DNA of 64,000 nt from a virus. Shown one piece after another: positions 7,403 to 15,949 of the stretch. A model generated the notes under the pieces. That model was not told the origin of the DNA. It worked only from the letters and a program-made list of their open reading frames with translations, and searched no databases. Each line of letters starts with the position of its first letter. The stretch's first letter is position 1. The stretch lies in the IMG/VR virus record IMGVR_UViG_3300027896_000002, positions 1 to 64,000 of that record, one strand, 5' to 3'. A program made the position numbers and the translations under genes.

Positions 7403-9403
7403 ATGGCCTTAACATTTAACAGAATTTTTGGCACTTCGGGATCCAGCAACGGACAGTTTAGCAATCCAAGCAAGCTAAAGGTCTATGGGGATAAGATCTA
7501 TATCCTTGATGTCAATAACATAAGAATTGAGGTCGTAGACCTTCAGGGAAATTATGTAACTCAATGGGCAGAGGCGGCACAGGGTGCGGACCTTGATGTT
7601 GCTGATGGTTATGTTTATGTCGCTTACCCAAGCTCAGGGTATGTTTATAGATATGACCTAATTGGAAATGGGGCAGGAAGCTTTCATCCAGTGTTTGATG
7701 AGACGTATTATATTTGTGCGGCGACAAATTATCTCTTGTGTGCCAGGGTCTCGGACTTGATCGCTGTTTATGACCCTGGCTTTAATCTTTTAGGGCAATA
7801 CTCTACCAGTCCAATTGTTAACGTAAAGGGACTGGCATTTTACAACGGTGAGATCTATATTCTTGGTCAGAATAGTGGCTCCTATCCGGAAGTTGTCGTA
7901 ATGAACCCTTTGAACGGTAGCATAAACCGTAGTTTTTTAATCCCTCAGGTTGTGTATAGCCCGTATGGCATTGACGTTGACAGCACAGGGGTCTATATCG
8001 CGGGCTTTGGAAACAACAAAGTTTATCGGTATGACATTAATGGAACTTATCTGGATTATGCCCAGTACGGGGACGGGGCAGCCTTCTATCCTTCGGACGT
8101 CTCTCTTTACAAGGGAGAAATCTTTGTCGCTAATGCCCCACTTGATAATATCTTGGTTTATGAGGAGCCAGCCCCACCATCAATCACCGCATTTACCATC
8201 CCTCAATCGTATGGTTCGAGGACCGTTCCTATTACTGCATTTACGGCTTCAAATTCTCCGACGGGCTATTTGGTGAATCAGGCGTCAAGCCCTCCGGCAC
8301 CCAATGATCTTGGGTGGACGGCTAACCCTCCGACCAATTATGTCTTTGGCACCGTTGGCTTGAAATGGCTTTATCCCTGGGCCAAGAATGGGGTCGGGGT
8401 GTCGACAGATGGAGACAATAATAGAAAGAGCGTGTTCGTCTACGACCAGGTACCTCCGACGGTCTCGGAGTTTGAGATTCCACCGACGTCGGATTCTCTG
8501 ACCGTGCCGATTACCACGTTCGTTTTGACAGGGGTCTACATCACAGGTTATATCGTTACTGAATCAAGTAATGCTCCTGATCCGAATGGCCAAGGATGGA
8601 CCCCTTGGCCTACTTTGAATTATACGTTTGGATCGGCTGGCGCTAAGACGCTTTACGCATGGGGAAAAAATGTCTATGGGGTATCAAGCTCGTTGAGTGC
8701 CCAGGTGGTTGTAACCCTGACGCCTCCGACCCCATTTCCGTCACCTCCTTCTGGATTTAAGTTAGAAATTTATTTGGAGTTTGATGAGAAGATCGGTGCC
8801 ACAGGAATTTATCTCGCCGACGGAACGCCATGGGGTTATGCTGAATTTGAAAATAACACCACGAGAATTTATCTGGCCGATGGGACGCCGTGGGGTTATC
8901 TGGAATATGATGAGAAGACCGATTCTACAAGGATTTATCTTGAAGATGGAACGCTTCGTGGCTACTGGGTGTTCGATGCAAAAGCTGATACCGTAGAGAT
9001 CTATCTCGCTGACGGGACGCCGTGGGGAAGAGCAGCTTACGATGAGAAGACGAACCAGACTCTGGTATATAAGAGAAAAGACATCATTGGGATAAACGAT
9101 ACGGTCGTTGGCAGGTTGACGGCAGCAAGCCCTCCAGATCCTTACTACCTTCCAGATATTTATTATTCAGAGGATTGGAACTTGGTGGAGGTTGTTGTCG
9201 GGCAGGCGATAACCGTCGTTGAAACAAGTCCTGATTTTAAGATTTGGATAGATATTCTCGACGCCACAGATTTGGTAAATCCCATTTTTGAAGGGGGAGG
9301 GCCGATAACGTTTACGCCGCAAGCTGGGATAAATTACGTGATCAGAGCAAGCACCTATGCTGAATATCAGGTGGGTGCTTATACGTTGGCGACGGTGTCG
9401 TAA
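7403..9403 (+). CDS. NHL-type beta-propeller virion protein with internal repeats
   Basis: N-terminal NHL-like blades (FGTSGSSNGQFSNPSKLKVY; repeated YGDKIYILD, DGYVYVAY, YNGEIYILGQ) form a probable six-bladed propeller in residues 1-250. Two homologous approximately 85-residue segments follow (FTIPQSYGSRTVPITAF and FEIPPTSDSLTVPITTF). Next come four short repeats of the type IYLADGTPWGY (about 455-555) and a C-terminal beta domain like pre-peptidase C-terminal folds. No signal peptide. Its place between portal and protease suggests a capsid decoration or carbohydrate-binding protein; this is inference. Confidence 0.75.
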   Translation: MALTFNRIFGTSGSSNGQFSNPSKLKVYGDKIYILDVNNIRIEVVDLQGNYVTQWAEAAQGADLDVADGYVYVAYPSSGYVYRYDLIGNGAGSFHPVFDETYYICAATNYLLCARVSDLIAVYDPGFNLLGQYSTSPIVNVKGLAFYNGEIYILGQNSGSYPEVVVMNPLNGSINRSFLIPQVVYSPYGIDVDSTGVYIAGFGNNKVYRYDINGTYLDYAQYGDGAAFYPSDVSLYKGEIFVANAPLDNILVYEEPAPPSITAFTIPQSYGSRTVPITAFTASNSPTGYLVNQASSPPAPNDLGWTANPPTNYVFGTVGLKWLYPWAKNGVGVSTDGDNNRKSVFVYDQVPPTVSEFEIPPTSDSLTVPITTFVLTGVYITGYIVTESSNAPDPNGQGWTPWPTLNYTFGSAGAKTLYAWGKNVYGVSSSLSAQVVVTLTPPTPFPSPPSGFKLEIYLEFDEKIGATGIYLADGTPWGYAEFENNTTRIYLADGTPWGYLEYDEKTDSTRIYLEDGTLRGYWVFDAKADTVEIYLADGTPWGRAAYDEKTNQTLVYKRKDIIGINDTVVGRLTAASPPDPYYLPDIYYSEDWNLVEVVVGQAITVVETSPDFKIWIDILDATDLVNPIFEGGGPITFTPQAGINYVIRASTYAEYQVGAYTLATVS

Positions 9404-9442
9404 GATGAAAGAATAAACAAGGAATTTTAAAAGGAGGGAACA

Positions 9443-12400
9443 ATGAAGATCCCAAAATTGGAGCGTAAAGTATTCTCTGCAGAGGTCAAGGAATTTGATG
9501 ACGAGCAATTGACAGTGACCCACTTCATCTCAACAGAGAAGAGAGACAGGGGTGGAGACTCCATGAAGGCTGACGGCATGAAGATCAGGGGTAAGGTCGT
9601 TGTGCTTCTGGCCCATGGGTTTTCTAGCATGGGGCAGGAGCCTATCGCCAAGCCTTTGAAGATCTGGCCGGACACATTTAAGGGATCTCCAGGTATATGT
9701 GCAATGACCCAGTTCTACGACGGCAGTCATCTTAACCCGCCCGACAATACGGGTCGAAGGTTCTATGATAAGACTAAGAATGGCTACATGCCCAACTGGT
9801 CTATCGGGTGGATCCCCATTAAGTGGGAAGACATAAAAGGGCCCCACGGTGAATATTATCGAGATGTCATTGAATGGGAGCTTCTTGAATACTCTCCGGT
9901 GGGCGTGCCAATGAACCCTGACTGTCAGACCGTGGATAAATCTGGCAAGTGCAATGTGGACAAGTGTGGCACCTGCCAAAAAGAAGCATGGTTCAGAGTT
10001 CTCCCAGATGATGTTGTGCCAGTTGGTAAAGAGGAATTTAAACATTATACATACCTTGATGGAAAGCCTCTTTGGAAAGAGGATGATCGGGAGGAGCTTG
10101 AGAAGAAGCTTGGAGATCTCTGCCAGTATAAAGACGGCTTGCTCTGTGACATGGAAGGCAAGCCCTATCCGAACGAGCATGCCTGCTGCATCAACGACCC
10201 AAAAAAGTATGACCGTATCAGGAGAAACAATGATAAGTTTGGCAAGGGCATTCACGCTCTCTGGGGGATCAAAAAAGGAAATCCGGTTGAGCTTCAAGCC
10301 ATTCGGTTTTCTAAGAGTAAGTTCACGCCAGCGGAGGCCCGTAAGTGGTGCAAGGACCATGAGTACAAATGCAAGCCCTTTGAGCCTGCCAGTGAAAAGT
10401 GTGCAACGTGTGGCGCAGAGATGGTCTGGAAGTGGTTTATGGAAGATGAGGAAGATGGTGTCTATTCTTGCGAGGCCTGCAAGGGGATCAAGGCAAAAAA
10501 GAACGAGTGCAAGTGTGACAACGAGAAGTGTGGCCACACGGTCGCGTGGGATAGCAATTGCCACGGGATGAAGTGCCTCAAGTGTGGCAAGGGAACGTTG
10601 AGAAGGGTGAAGAAGACGAAGAAAGATCTTGAGGGTAAGATGAGTGTTGAAACAAAGAGTGGACGGATGTTTATCGGCATTCATTCTATCCCGACCTTAA
10701 TTGGCGTTGACATATATTCCGAACCAAAGTTAAGAGAGATACTTGAATTTACAAGAGAATTTCTGAATCGAGGGACTCCAGTGACTTTGATGGCTGACGA
10801 CGATTCAATCTGTGAGCTTGATAAAGATAAAATTCGCTTACTTGAAGAGCCGAAAGGAGCTATTCCATATAAGAAGACCCCTTCTGCCAAAGATGATGAG
10901 CCTTGGAGCTTAAGGGAAGAGATAGGTAAGGCATCGCTGGATGACTTGAGAGAGATGGCAGTATGGGTTGATGAGAAGCGTCCCAAGGCTAAAGGCTCAT
11001 ACAAGGGAATTCACCACAAGGCTGGTGGAGATTATCCTGTCGTTAAGAAAGCTGTCAGGGCATTGGCGGCCAACCTTTTAAATTCCAGGGGAGGAATTCA
11101 CATCCCAACCGTTGACTTGAAAAAAGCACGAGAGCACTGTGCTTCCCACTACGAAGATCTGGGAATGGGTGAAGTGCCATGGAAGAGCAAGAAGGGAATA
11201 GAGTTTGTTGAGTGGGTAGCTATCAGTTTTGATCTTAGCGGAATTTCTTTTAGGTCGTTTACTGAAGAAGATAATAAAAAGATCTTTGAGAAAGCTAAAA
11301 CTCTTATTCCAGACCTTGTTGAATTCTTCAGCCTAGAGTATAAGCAAGACGATTGGGGGTACGGGGATGGTGGAGATGGTGACGGTACTGGAGATAGTGC
11401 CGAGCCGAACCTTACCGAAAGCGAGACGGTGGTCATCGAGATGATAGATGGCCAGGAGATCCGAGACCGCATGGATAACTTGGGCATTGAGTACACGATG
11501 GGCGGCCATCACTACGTTTATCCTGACTTGGTTCCAGAGGAAAATAAGATCATCGTCGATGGAAGGATGAGCGATGAGGATATCGTTGCCACAAAAGTTC
11601 ACGAGTTCACTGAACGTGAGCTTATGAAGTATTACGACTTTCCCTATAATAACGCCCACGAGATTGCTAACATAGCAGAGGAAGGAGTTCGCCATATCCT
11701 GAAAGACTGTGAAGATGGTGGGCACGGCGGGGTGCTGGGGGATGGCCGTAATCACGATCCTGAACACAGAGGCAACCATCATCACGACCATGGGAGGACG
11801 GTAGACCACACGTGGGAGCAGGATGCACTCAACGTTGTTAAGGAACTTTATCAGGCTTGGGATGAAATGAAAAAGCTTGGGCAGCATGATGACGAATGCA
11901 CCTTTGATTCAATATGTCCAGCATGTAAAACTCCCATAGGGAAATGTGATAAGCACGTTGAAGCGATGGCGACTCGAATTGTAAAAATGGACAAGGCCAT
12001 TGCTGATTGTGAAGAGAAAATCGGACAGGGCATCAGCTCAGCTTCAACAGACGTAAGGGATGAGGAGTTGGATTCCTTTATCGATTTTATAAAGACCATG
12101 AAGGAGAAGTTTAATTCAATAGAGTTGATGGTTGCCGCTTTGACAAATAAGCAGAACGACATGTGCGAGCACTACATCGAAAAATGTTCTGTCTGTGATA
12201 AGGTGATCTCATCTTGTCGATGTTCATCGAAGGATAAAGTGATCAAGCTTTCTGTTTGTAAGGAGTGCAGAGAGAAGAATAAAACTTCGGAGCCACAAAA
12301 GATAGTTGCGGTCAATGGCGGGGATGAGGAGAAGAGGATGCTTGCTGAGATCTCAAAGCAGCTGTCAAGGGAGTTCAGTGACCTGATAACCCAGTATGAA

Positions 12401-12460
12401 GAAAATACACGGAAGCTTATCAGGGCTGAAATCAATAAAGCTAAAGGGAGGGTAGAATAG
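9443..12460 (+). CDS. Prohead protease fused to zinc-ribbon, HExxE and coiled-coil modules
   Basis: A 1005-residue protein. Residues 1-160 are an HK97-type (S78/U35) maturation protease: LLAHGF with His58 and EYSPVGVPMNP with Ser151. Several Cys-rich zinc ribbons follow (CNVDKCGTC; CATCGAEM...CEACKG; CDNEKCGH...CLKCGKG), then a GIKKGNPVELQAIRFSKSKF-type segment common in phage protease fusions. Further on are a YKGIHHKAGG segment, an HExxE domain (VHEFTER around 717), a CxxC pair and a helical C-terminus of the kind that could scaffold. HK97-like phages often place protease and scaffold in one frame; the zinc and HExxE additions are unusual. Confidence 0.8.
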   Translation: MKIPKLERKVFSAEVKEFDDEQLTVTHFISTEKRDRGGDSMKADGMKIRGKVVVLLAHGFSSMGQEPIAKPLKIWPDTFKGSPGICAMTQFYDGSHLNPPDNTGRRFYDKTKNGYMPNWSIGWIPIKWEDIKGPHGEYYRDVIEWELLEYSPVGVPMNPDCQTVDKSGKCNVDKCGTCQKEAWFRVLPDDVVPVGKEEFKHYTYLDGKPLWKEDDREELEKKLGDLCQYKDGLLCDMEGKPYPNEHACCINDPKKYDRIRRNNDKFGKGIHALWGIKKGNPVELQAIRFSKSKFTPAEARKWCKDHEYKCKPFEPASEKCATCGAEMVWKWFMEDEEDGVYSCEACKGIKAKKNECKCDNEKCGHTVAWDSNCHGMKCLKCGKGTLRRVKKTKKDLEGKMSVETKSGRMFIGIHSIPTLIGVDIYSEPKLREILEFTREFLNRGTPVTLMADDDSICELDKDKIRLLEEPKGAIPYKKTPSAKDDEPWSLREEIGKASLDDLREMAVWVDEKRPKAKGSYKGIHHKAGGDYPVVKKAVRALAANLLNSRGGIHIPTVDLKKAREHCASHYEDLGMGEVPWKSKKGIEFVEWVAISFDLSGISFRSFTEEDNKKIFEKAKTLIPDLVEFFSLEYKQDDWGYGDGGDGDGTGDSAEPNLTESETVVIEMIDGQEIRDRMDNLGIEYTMGGHHYVYPDLVPEENKIIVDGRMSDEDIVATKVHEFTERELMKYYDFPYNNAHEIANIAEEGVRHILKDCEDGGHGGVLGDGRNHDPEHRGNHHHDHGRTVDHTWEQDALNVVKELYQAWDEMKKLGQHDDECTFDSICPACKTPIGKCDKHVEAMATRIVKMDKAIADCEEKIGQGISSASTDVRDEELDSFIDFIKTMKEKFNSIELMVAALTNKQNDMCEHYIEKCSVCDKVISSCRCSSKDKVIKLSVCKECREKNKTSEPQKIVAVNGGDEEKRMLAEISKQLSREFSDLITQYEENTRKLIRAEINKAKGRVE

Positions 12461-12461
12461 A

Positions 12462-12513
12462 GATCCTAACCCGAATAGACGGGATCATCCCAATAGGGAT
12501 TAACAGGTCGGGT
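12462..12513 (+). ncRNA. Pseudoknot leader RNA, copy 1 (upstream of capsid gene)
   Basis: Stem P1 pairs GATCC (12462-12466) with GGATC (12482-12486). Its loop holds ACCCGA (12469-12474), which pairs with TCGGGT (12508-12513) to make a pseudoknot. Between them is a hairpin ATCCC-AATA-GGGAT (12487-12500). A second diverged copy follows with compensatory changes, supporting a real RNA fold. It lies between the protease stop and the capsid ribosome site. Confidence 0.7.
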
Positions 12514-12532
12514 GAAAATAAGATTTAACAAG

Positions 12533-12589
12533 GATTCCACCCTGAATAGACGGAATCACCCAGGACTTAAAGGGGTTAGCAGGACAGGG
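12533..12589 (+). ncRNA. Pseudoknot leader RNA, copy 2 (upstream of capsid gene)
   Basis: Same layout as copy 1 with different paired bases: GATTCC (12533-12538) with GGAATC (12552-12557), and loop CCCTG (12540-12544) with CAGGG (12585-12589). An inner ACCC/GGGT hairpin (12558-12561 / 12573-12576) is also possible. Unpaired GAATAGACGG and TAGCAGG are conserved relative to copy 1 (GAATAGACGG, TAACAGG). Family not recognised; a tandem cis-regulatory RNA or processing element for the most highly expressed gene is plausible. Confidence 0.7.
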
Positions 12590-12630
12590 GAAAAAAGAAA
12601 ATAAAAAACTAAAAAAGGAGGAAACACACT

Positions 12631-13953
12631 ATGGACCCGATAGAAGTTGAAGTTAAAAAGAAAGAGGACGGCTCGTTGTATTTTGACGTGGCTAAGATCA
12701 TGGAGCACATGCAGAATGGCACCTTAGGCGTTATTAGGCAGGAGATGAAGAGTCTTTTGCAGGCCGAGGTGAAGACCATTTTTGACAACAGCGATGGGCG
12801 TTTTGTCGGTAAAGAAGATAAGTCCATCATCGACACAAGCTATTTCAGCAAAGGCTACGCGGCTGGCAGACGGGGTGAAATGGACGGAAGCCAGTTGGCT
12901 TTTACCCTGGCTGCTTGTGGTGGGCCGTGGCTAAAGCTCTCACCGGCTATGGAAAAGTTTGCAAACTTAGTTCGGCTGAGATTCGATCCCAATCAGATTG
13001 TCGCTAAGGGAATTAGCATGCAGGACTATAACAAGGAGATGTATGATTGGAACAAGAAGGCCGCACTTTCTGGAGCTTTGACAGAGGCTGATGTGGGCGC
13101 GATTGTTCCAATTGAGTTCCTTGCAACCGTCATTGAGTTTGCGATTGAGCAGAGCAAGATATTGCCCAAGCTCTGGAGAATTCCACTGGGTGCCTATCAG
13201 ACAAGAATCCCGCAGCTTGCCCAGTCTGCAGGCAGCTATTTTGGTGGGATTTTGCTCTATCACCCAGAGGAAGCTTACGAGAAGACAGGTACAAAACCAA
13301 CTTTCGTTTACAAGACCCTGACACCTAAGAAGTTGATCGGTTTGATTCCGATCTCTGACGAATTGGTTATGGACAGCTCAATCAACATCATCAATTACCT
13401 AACGGGCCTTTTCACCAGGGCCTTTCAGTATGCGTCAGAGGGTGAGGTGATTGCAGGTGCTGGGCTGTTGGGCCAGATGCTGGGCATCACCAGTGACCCT
13501 TTTATCAACGTAGTGCCCAGACAGACAGCAGGGACAGTCAAGAGAGATGATGTGATTAACCTTGAGTCTATCCTTGATGAGAACTTTCAGGACCTTAATT
13601 ACCTGACAAGGAGAACAACCCTTAATATTCTTCGCAAGGAGAAAAATGTTGTTGGCACTCCATTTTACTATGACACGATGGAGTCTGGGCTTGAGAGAGG
13701 GGTTGGCCCCCAGCTTAATGGGTATCCAGTGCTTAAAACTCGGAACGTGCCAGCCACAGGAAAGAAAGGTGACATCATCTGTGGTGAGCTTGGGTATTAT
13801 CTCTGGGGCATTCGTCAGGACATGACCATTGATATGTCAGCCGAGCGATATTTTGAGTACGATGTGAAGGCCATCCGCTTTGTGGTTCGTCAGGACGGAC
13901 TGCCAGGCGTTTCGATTGCCTTTGCAGTGCTTGACAGTACCCCAGAATCATAA
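12631..13953 (+). CDS. Major capsid protein, HK97 fold
   Basis: Forms the icosahedral shell. The 440-residue protein has an N-terminal helical region of about 140 residues that may act as the delta/scaffold domain. The HK97-type core follows: GAIVPIEFLATVIEFA, IPQLAQSAGSYFGG, ISDELVMDSS, the GAGLLGQMLGI loop and a C-terminal DVKAIRFVVRQDG strand. The ribosome site GGAGGA lies 8 bases upstream of ATG and is preceded by two pseudoknots; two hairpins follow the stop. This isolation by RNA structure suggests separate control of expression level. Confidence 0.9.
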   Translation: MDPIEVEVKKKEDGSLYFDVAKIMEHMQNGTLGVIRQEMKSLLQAEVKTIFDNSDGRFVGKEDKSIIDTSYFSKGYAAGRRGEMDGSQLAFTLAACGGPWLKLSPAMEKFANLVRLRFDPNQIVAKGISMQDYNKEMYDWNKKAALSGALTEADVGAIVPIEFLATVIEFAIEQSKILPKLWRIPLGAYQTRIPQLAQSAGSYFGGILLYHPEEAYEKTGTKPTFVYKTLTPKKLIGLIPISDELVMDSSINIINYLTGLFTRAFQYASEGEVIAGAGLLGQMLGITSDPFINVVPRQTAGTVKRDDVINLESILDENFQDLNYLTRRTTLNILRKEKNVVGTPFYYDTMESGLERGVGPQLNGYPVLKTRNVPATGKKGDIICGELGYYLWGIRQDMTIDMSAERYFEYDVKAIRFVVRQDGLPGVSIAFAVLDSTPES

Positions 13954-13964
13954 GAGCATTCATC

Positions 13965-14028
13965 ATCCAGCCTCCTTTCTGGATTGAACCGTGGCCCAGG
14001 GTAGTAGGGTAAACTGAAGACTGGGCCA
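13965..14028 (+). other. Two hairpins downstream of the capsid gene
   Basis: Hairpin 1 pairs ATCCAG (13965-13970) with CTGGAT (13979-13984). Hairpin 2 pairs TGGCCCAG (13992-13999) with CTGGGCCA (14021-14028) across a 21-base loop. Neither is followed by a run of T, so they look more like mRNA-end protection or processing elements than classical terminators. The next gene begins at 14046 with its own AAGGAG site. Confidence 0.6.
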
Positions 14029-14045
14029 ATTTAAAAAGGAGAATT

Positions 14046-15176
14046 ATGAACAAGGAGATTCCGGAAGTTTTAAAAGACGCCATTTTTACGGATGATAAAA
14101 GCATGGTTGAAGTTGAATATACTTTATCTGGGTATGGAGGCGCCAAGACCTGGATTAGTGTGGAGCGGGCACTGCTTGGTGAAGCTCATGGAAGATGGAA
14201 GATAGTTAGAAGACTTCAGCGGTATGATAACAAGATGATGACAGCGGAGATTCCTCCTGATTCTTTAACCAGGGGCAATTTATTCTCTAATGGAACGTAT
14301 GAAACCAAGGGGGTAAAAAAAAAGAAAGTAGCTTGGGTTCAGGACCTGGTGATAAGGGGCGGGGCGGAGATCAGCAATGAGCTTGTCATTAGGACTGGGA
14401 TTGAGTGTGGGTTTAACATCAAGCGAGTCTTTCAAACGGTGTCTTGTTCCATTATAGAGGACCTGTTGGGTCAGTGTGATCTTATTGTTCTTAATAACAT
14501 CTGGGCCTTCTCAGATGAGCAAATGAGGGTTATTAAGATGTTTATCCAGAAGAAGCCTTATGTTAAATATGAGCATGATCATAGAGAGCTTGGCAGATTA
14601 GAATTTTCAAAAGGCCTTTTCTCAAATTCTAAGCTTAACGTCTTTTTGTCCCCTGCCCATCTTAATAACTATCAAGAGAAGCTTGGGATAGACGGAATCT
14701 GTCTGCCTCTTGCCATTGATGTTGATCTTTTTAAACCTGTACAGGGGGTTGAGAGGAAATCTAACACGGCGCTGATATGTAACGTCAGGCATCTTAGGAC
14801 ATGGTTAAATCTTCAGAAATATGTGGACGAGCATCCTGAGATTTTATTTACGGTAATGTTAAACGGTGAGACTAAGGTGGTGGGAGATAATGTTACCACC
14901 AGGCCGATGATTCCATATGAAGAGATGCCTAAACTTTATTCTGGGTTTGAGTACCTTGTCCATATCATGGATGGGTGGGGAGCTGGAGAGAGAGTCTTCT
15001 TTGAAGGCATGCTTTGTGGATGTAATGTGATTTCAAACAAAAGGGTAGGACATACTTCCTGGAATGAGCAGGAATCTATGGGTTGGGTCGTTGATTTTAA
15101 AGACGTCAATGGCTTGAGAGAATGGCTCAAGAAAGCGCCATATCAGTTTTGGAAAGCAATTGACCAAAGAATATAA
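14046..15176 (+). CDS. GT-B glycosyltransferase with extra N-terminal domain
   Basis: From about residue 95 it resembles GT4/GT1-type enzymes: VAWVQDLVIRGGAEISNELV at the acceptor-side Rossmann fold, NNIWAF, DVDLFKPV, and a C-terminal MDGWGAGERVFFEGMLCGC, where the family has its E-x7-E donor-binding motif. The first 90 residues (EVEYTLSGYGGAKTWISVER) are not part of a normal glycosyltransferase and are unrecognised. It is the first gene after the capsid and opens a sugar cassette inside the virion operon; it is likely to decorate either virion proteins or host surface sugars. Confidence 0.75.
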   Translation: MNKEIPEVLKDAIFTDDKSMVEVEYTLSGYGGAKTWISVERALLGEAHGRWKIVRRLQRYDNKMMTAEIPPDSLTRGNLFSNGTYETKGVKKKKVAWVQDLVIRGGAEISNELVIRTGIECGFNIKRVFQTVSCSIIEDLLGQCDLIVLNNIWAFSDEQMRVIKMFIQKKPYVKYEHDHRELGRLEFSKGLFSNSKLNVFLSPAHLNNYQEKLGIDGICLPLAIDVDLFKPVQGVERKSNTALICNVRHLRTWLNLQKYVDEHPEILFTVMLNGETKVVGDNVTTRPMIPYEEMPKLYSGFEYLVHIMDGWGAGERVFFEGMLCGCNVISNKRVGHTSWNEQESMGWVVDFKDVNGLREWLKKAPYQFWKAIDQRI

Positions 15177-15187
15177 TAGGGATTTAC

Positions 15188-15949
15188 GTGAAAATATTTT
15201 GGGCATTTTGCATTTATAATGAAAGAGAAATGCTTCCTTTCAAGATAGATTTCATGAGAAAGAATGCCATCAATTTTTATGTCTTTGATAATGTAAGCGT
15301 AGATGGGTCGTGGGAATGGCTTCAAGAGAACAAAATTCCGTCTGGTAGGTTCAACTCTGATGGAATGTTCAACCTGACATTAAACCTTAGTTTGTTGACC
15401 AAGAAGATTCACGAGGTGAAGCCTGATTGGGTTATTATGGCTGGGACAGATACCTTCTATGTCCATGGTAAGAGGACGCTTAGGGAGACGATAGAATCTG
15501 TGGACAAGCAGGGATTTAATTGTATCTATGATGTTTTTAAATCGTTTCAGTTTATGTTTACTGGGGAAGAAAAACCTGGGGAAGATCCTAGGTTGACTTA
15601 TATGTATTATGTTTTAAAATCTTTTAATAATGTTTGCTGCATTGCCAAGTATTGTTCGCAGCTGAAGTTTAGGTCTGCTGATTGTCTTGTTGTCCCAAAG
15701 GCAAAGTTATATCAAGACGGGGATTTTGTGGCATTGCATTATAGCATGAGGCATGACGCAGAGAACAGGAAGACGGAACAATACATCAGGAGAAAAAAAG
15801 CTTGGGATTCGGGGCGTACCGCACGGTGCTATGGCACTCACTACGAGAGGATCGTGAACAGCGGCCGTTTTATTTTTGATAAAAAAGATCTCCTAGATGT
15901 AAGAGATTCTTTTCTTTGGGGGGCTATAAGGAAGTCTGTAGAAGCGTGA
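15188..15949 (+). CDS. Glycosyltransferase, GT-A type (GT92/DUF-like)
   Basis: Starts at GTG 15188. The N-terminus FWAFCIYNEREMLPFKIDFM and the MAGTDTFYV stretch (DxD-like) match glycosyltransferases that begin with a 'YNE' nucleotide-binding motif; HYSMRHDAENRKTEQYI near the C-terminus is typical of this group. Probably transfers a sugar from a nucleotide-sugar donor in the cytoplasm. It overlaps the next start (ATGA), so it is co-translated with it. Confidence 0.7.
   Translation: MKIFWAFCIYNEREMLPFKIDFMRKNAINFYVFDNVSVDGSWEWLQENKIPSGRFNSDGMFNLTLNLSLLTKKIHEVKPDWVIMAGTDTFYVHGKRTLRETIESVDKQGFNCIYDVFKSFQFMFTGEEKPGEDPRLTYMYYVLKSFNNVCCIAKYCSQLKFRSADCLVVPKAKLYQDGDFVALHYSMRHDAENRKTEQYIRRKKAWDSGRTARCYGTHYERIVNSGRFIFDKKDLLDVRDSFLWGAIRKSVEA

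Noticed and set aside
9530-10684. Long minus-strand open frame (384 codons) opposite the protease fusion
   Set aside because: It lies entirely antisense to a well-supported gene, lacks a ribosome site, and encodes no recognisable domain.
12461-12600. Tandem motif as pistol, twister or a named riboswitch
   Set aside because: Stem order and conserved loop bases do not fit pistol or twister as I remember them, and no riboswitch consensus matches, so it is reported as unassigned.
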